DNA from: SIG598 sp045580875
Lineage (GTDB): Bacteria; Bacillota; Clostridia; Oscillospirales; Acutalibacteraceae
NCBI GenBank assembly: GCA_045580875.1
Contig: JAZNOP010000052.1
Span: 1 to 8,402 of the forward strand
Direction: 5' to 3'
Length of the DNA stretch: 8,402 nt
The translations under genes and the position numbers were made by a program. Within the stretch, counting starts at the first letter, position 1. Each line of letters begins with the position of its first letter. The notes below the pieces were generated by a model. It was not told the DNA's origin. It saw only the letters and a program-made list of their open reading frames with translations, and did no database searches. This document shows, in pieces, positions 7,011-8,402 of this stretch.

Positions 7011-7095
7011 TGCTCCTTGGTGGACTCGAAAGGGTTAACCCTCGACCTCACGGACGGTCCGTGCGCTCTCCCGGACCGGGCAGTTTACGCCCGGC
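7011..7095 (-). pseudogene. tRNA-like relic (degenerate or chimeric)
   Basis: Read on the minus strand, the 3' end TTCGAGTCCACCAAGGAGCA (7030-7011) has a canonical T-loop TTCGAGT, a T-stem 3' strand CCACC, a 7-nt acceptor strand and a discriminator A. Upstream, GGGAGAGCGC resembles a D-arm, and CACGGAC/GTCCGTG resembles an anticodon stem whose loop has shrunk to one base (7049-7063), followed by the variable-loop-like GAGGTC. The T-stem 5' strand does not pair: GAGGGTT is followed by an extra AACCCT, giving the 12-bp palindrome AGGGTTAACCCT (7031-7042). No matching 5' acceptor strand (GCTCCTT) is present. It therefore cannot fold as a working tRNA. It looks like a tRNA-derived remnant or a junction of two tRNA pieces, for example an old integration site, but it may be a chance resemblance in a structured repeat. 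Confidence 0.4.
7049..7094. repeat. Cluster of GC-rich palindromes
   Basis: CACGGAC-G-GTCCGTG (7049-7063), CCCGG-A-CCGGG (7070-7080) and CCGGGC/GCCCGG around a 7-nt loop (7076-7081/7089-7094) follow each other within 46 nt. The last two share bases and cannot form at once. GC content is visibly higher than in the flanking AT-rich sequence. Confidence 0.75.
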
Positions 7096-7122
7096 ATGGT
7101 GGGATAGTCACATATAAATCAG

Positions 7123-7151
7123 TTGGAACTTACAGTAAGTCATTCTATCAT
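7123..7151 (+). promoter_or_regulatory. Candidate promoter of the ABC transporter, with operator-like palindrome
   Basis: TTGGAA (7123-7128), a 17-nt spacer and TATCAT (7146-7151), nine of twelve consensus bases. The hyphenated palindrome ACTTAC-A-GTAAGT (7128-7140) overlaps the last base of the -35 and fills most of the spacer, a typical place for a repressor. Transcription would start near 7158, about 260 nt before the ATPase. A rival is TTGATT-17-TATGCT at 7238-7266. Confidence 0.4.
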
Positions 7152-7237
7152 CCTTGCATTTGACTTCGATGATAATAGTGGGATATGTTTTTGTACATGT
7201 CAAAAGTCTGTTGGATTGACAAAAAATGTCGATTTGT

Positions 7238-7266
7238 TTGATTGCTAAAAACGGCTTACTTATGCT
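7238..7266 (+). promoter_or_regulatory. Alternative candidate promoter of the ABC transporter
   Basis: TTGATT (7238-7243), a 17-nt spacer and TATGCT (7261-7266), eight of twelve consensus bases, with no extended TG. If used, the transcript would begin just before the terminator-like hairpin at 7277, which makes it less attractive than the upstream candidate. A better -35 (TTGACA at 7216) has no acceptable -10 at 16-18 nt. Confidence 0.3.
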
Positions 7267-7276
7267 GTTTTTTATC

Positions 7277-7305
7277 CATGCAACGGAGCGTAGCATGACT
7301 TTTTT
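7277..7305 (+). terminator. Terminator-like hairpin in the ABC transporter leader
   Basis: CATGC/GCATG (7277-7281/7293-7297) and, past an A-A mismatch, ACG/CGT (7283-7285/7289-7291) close on a GAG loop. AC and six Ts (7300-7305) follow. ATGCT at 7262-7266 can pair instead with AGCAT (7292-7296), which would break the hairpin. It lies 116 nt before the ATPase start, so it could be an attenuator or the end of an upstream transcript. Confidence 0.45.
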
Positions 7306-7319
7306 GCCTATGGAAACAA

Positions 7320-7403
7320 CTGTTGGTGGCGGCAACCGGGGTATCCGGATAGAATGAAGCCATCACAGACGGACAGCTGACATCAGCAACTGTCCGCCAA
7401 CAG
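7320..7403 (+). ncRNA. Candidate structured leader RNA (three-way junction) before the ABC ATPase
   Basis: The closing stem CTGTTGG/CCAACAG (7320-7326/7397-7403) is perfect over 7 bp. Directly inside its 5' side is TGGC/GCCA (7327-7330/7359-7362), which encloses CCGG/CCGG (7336-7339/7345-7348). Directly inside its 3' side is a strong hairpin: CGGACA/TGTCCG (7370-7375/7391-7396) continuing into GCTGA/TCAGC (7376-7380/7383-7387). The two inner arms meet the closing stem without unpaired bases, and a 7-nt joint separates them. The element ends 6 nt before the GGAGG of the ATPase gene. No known riboswitch or T-box signature was recognised. This is a by-eye fold; the 4-bp arms alone are weak. Confidence 0.4.
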
Positions 7404-7409
7404 AATTTC

Positions 7410-7414
7410 GGAGG
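7410..7414 (+). promoter_or_regulatory. Ribosome binding site of the ABC ATPase
   Basis: A perfect GGAGG is followed by 6 nt and ATG at 7421. It lies just downstream of the candidate three-way junction, so closing or opening that fold could alter ribosome access. Confidence 0.85.
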
Positions 7415-7420
7415 TAAATT

Positions 7421-8188
7421 ATGAGCGCAGAAAAAGACATCATCATTTCAGCAAGAGGACTGAAGAAGAGCTTCGGCACCGGCGACAGCCAGCAGGTTAT
7501 ATTTGAAAATCTCGACCTTGATATCTACCGTGGTGACTTCACAATCATTATGGGTTCGTCGGGAGCAGGCAAATCCACTCTTATGTATTCCCTCTCAGGC
7601 ATGGACAGACCCACAGCAGGTGCCGTTCATTTTGCCGGCAGAGAGATTACTGAATGCACCGATGACCAGCTTGCAATTTTCAGAAGAAAGCACTGCGGAT
7701 TTGTTTTTCAGCAGATATACCTGCTCGAAAAAATGAGTCTGATGGATAACGTACTGACTGCAGGAGCGCTGTGCAAGGGCCGTAGAAAGGAGCTTATAAA
7801 GAGAGCAAAGGAGCTTTTTGAGCTTGTAAACATTCCGGAAATAACACAGAAGAAGTTTTCTTCTCAGGTTTCCGGCGGTGAAGCCCAGCGTGCAGGCATT
7901 GTCAGAGCGGTCATCAACCGACCCGAGGTTGTGTTCGCCGATGAACCTACAGGCGCACTCAACTCGAATAATTCCGAGGCTGTGCTGAATGTATTTACGC
8001 AGCTTTACAATGATGGACAGAGCATTATCATGGTCACCCACGACAAGCGCACCGCACTGCGCGGCAACCGTGTTCTTTATATCCGTGATGGTCAGATATT
8101 CGGCGAATGTGACCTTGGAAAATATGAGGCTGAAAACAGCGAACGAGAAGCAAAGCTCAACAGCTTCCTGACCGAGATGGGGTGGTAA
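7421..8188 (+). CDS. ABC transporter ATP-binding protein, MacB/BceA type
   Basis: A 255-residue cytoplasmic ATPase with all core motifs in order: Walker A GSSGAGKST (45-53), Q-loop Gln97 in FVFQQ, signature VSGGEAQR (150-157), Walker B VVFADE (170-175), D-loop GALNS (178-182) and switch His207 (VTHD). Length and motif spellings fit the LolD/MacB/BceA/SalX branch, whose partners are FtsX-type permeases and which drive mechanotransmission, peptide export or antimicrobial-peptide resistance rather than solute import. The permease starts one base after the stop. The expected role is ATP hydrolysis powering that permease. No histidine kinase, response regulator or TetR gene is visible in the window to say what induces it. 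The substrate cannot be inferred. All catalytic residues are intact. Confidence 0.95.
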   Translation: MSAEKDIIISARGLKKSFGTGDSQQVIFENLDLDIYRGDFTIIMGSSGAGKSTLMYSLSGMDRPTAGAVHFAGREITECTDDQLAIFRRKHCGFVFQQIYLLEKMSLMDNVLTAGALCKGRRKELIKRAKELFELVNIPEITQKKFSSQVSGGEAQRAGIVRAVINRPEVVFADEPTGALNSNNSEAVLNVFTQLYNDGQSIIMVTHDKRTALRGNRVLYIRDGQIFGECDLGKYEAENSEREAKLNSFLTEMGW

Positions 8189-8189
8189 T

Positions 8190-8402
8190 GTGAGCAAGAT
8201 CTCCACGCAGGTGATCCACAATCTGAGGAAGGACAAGGGATCCTTTGTTTCCTTTGGTCTGATCGTGCTGTTTACGGCCTTCATGCTGAACCTGGCGCTG
8301 GTGCTGGCATTTCAGGTGGATGAGGCCTACGACAAGAAGTTCGATGCGCTGAATGCAGCCTCCATTAACCTGTACATTCCCGAAGTGCAGGACAGCGAAG
8401 CG
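8190..8402 (+). CDS. FtsX-like ABC permease, N-terminal part (3' truncated)
   Basis: The frame opens with GTG at 8190, one base after the ATPase stop, and stays open to the window edge, giving 71 residues. It begins SKISTQVIHNLRKDKGSF, a basic cytoplasmic tail, followed by one membrane helix at about 18-41 (SFVSFGLIVLFTAFMLNL and onward) and an extracytoplasmic start (VDEAYDKKFDALNAASINLY). This is the usual beginning of MacB/BceB-type FtsX permeases and fits the preceding ATPase. A purine-rich GGGG (8179-8182) inside the ATPase end gives a modest ribosome site, and translational coupling is likely. The ATG at 8188 is followed at once by TGA and cannot be the start. All nine Leu codons are CTG and all five Lys codons AAG, unlike the mixed usage of the ATPase. 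The rest of the gene lies outside the window. Confidence 0.85.
   Translation, partial: MSKISTQVIHNLRKDKGSFVSFGLIVLFTAFMLNLALVLAFQVDEAYDKKFDALNAASINLYIPEVQDSEA

Larger units (their letters stand above)
6879..7420. other. 540-nt gene-free region rich in inverted repeats
   Basis: No convincing protein-coding frame was found. From left to right it holds: two hairpins at 6932-6986; a cluster of GC-rich palindromes with tRNA-like sequence at 7011-7095; the palindrome ACTTACAGTAAGT at 7128-7140; TATCATC/GATGATA at 7146-7152/7168-7174; the inverted repeat TGTCAA/TTGACA at 7198-7221; a terminator-like hairpin at 7277-7305; and a possible three-way junction at 7320-7403. The region separates the surface protein terminator from the ABC transporter. 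Confidence 0.7.

Noticed and set aside
2833..7297. Shared GGAGCGTA or GATGGAGCG words at 2833-2843, 6966-6974 and 7285-7292
   Set aside because: Matches of 8-9 nt among several inverted repeats are near chance level for an 8-kb window and the surrounding sequence does not align.
7108..7335. Minus-strand open frame of 75 codons
   Set aside because: No recognisable domain, and it overlaps several inverted repeats and candidate promoter elements; no convincing ribosome site was seen.
7320..7345. T-box-like GGTGGCGGCAACCGG
   Set aside because: It does not match the T-box antiterminator GGGTGGNACCGCG, and the downstream gene is not a tRNA synthetase or amino-acid gene.
7310..7357. Possible 15-residue leader peptide (METTVGGGNRGIRIE)
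   Set aside because: No ribosome binding site precedes it and it has no run of regulatory codons; it overlaps the candidate RNA fold.
1..8402. CRISPR array, insertion-sequence transposase, phage genes or a defence system
   Set aside because: No regularly spaced direct repeats and no transposase, integrase, nuclease or phage structural frames were found.

Overview
The window looks like a chromosomal segment from a low-to-mid-GC Gram-positive anaerobe, most likely a gut Clostridia member of the Ruminococcaceae/Oscillospiraceae type. The evidence is CWB2 cell-wall-binding repeats, lipoprotein signal peptides, a Big_2/DUF5648 surface protein, strong GGAGG-type ribosome binding sites, and consensus sigma-A promoters with TGn-extended -10 boxes. 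No species-level marker is present.

Layout. (1) 1-651 (+): the 3' end of a CWB2 surface protein, cut by the left edge. (2) 717-750: a hairpin terminator shared by two convergent genes. (3) 783-2597 (-): a 604-residue lipoprotein whose C-terminal two thirds is an extracellular sugar-type solute-binding protein and whose N-terminal third is an extra domain. (4) 2598-2938: a divergent intergenic region with a promoter on each strand and a perfect 15-bp inverted repeat covering the -35 box of the rightward promoter. (5) 2939-4159 (+): a two-domain lipoprotein of unknown function, followed by a terminator. (6) 4160-4534: a gene-free stretch with a good promoter and a leader of about 170 nt. (7) 4535-6766 (+): a 743-residue secreted modular protein (two fibronectin-III-like modules, Big_2, an adhesin-like module, a Cys-rich ribbon, three DUF5648 repeats), followed by a compound terminator. 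(8) 6879-7420: a 540-nt gene-free region dense in inverted repeats. It contains a tRNA-like relic on the minus strand, candidate promoters, a terminator-like hairpin, and a possible three-way-junction RNA ending 6 nt before the next ribosome binding site. (9) 7421-8188 and 8190-8402 (+): the ATPase and the start of the permease of a MacB/BceAB-type ABC transporter, cut by the right edge.

All five genes whose role can be guessed act at or outside the membrane: wall binding, substrate capture, surface adhesion, and export or resistance. Apart from the ATPase/permease pair they are single transcription units with their own promoters and terminators, so this is a cell-envelope neighbourhood rather than one operon. 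The strongest candidates for new biology are non-coding: the folded leader before the ABC transporter, the tRNA-like palindrome cluster upstream of it, and the long inverted repeat on the 2.8-kb promoter. All structures were found by eye. No folding, homology search or composition calculation was run.
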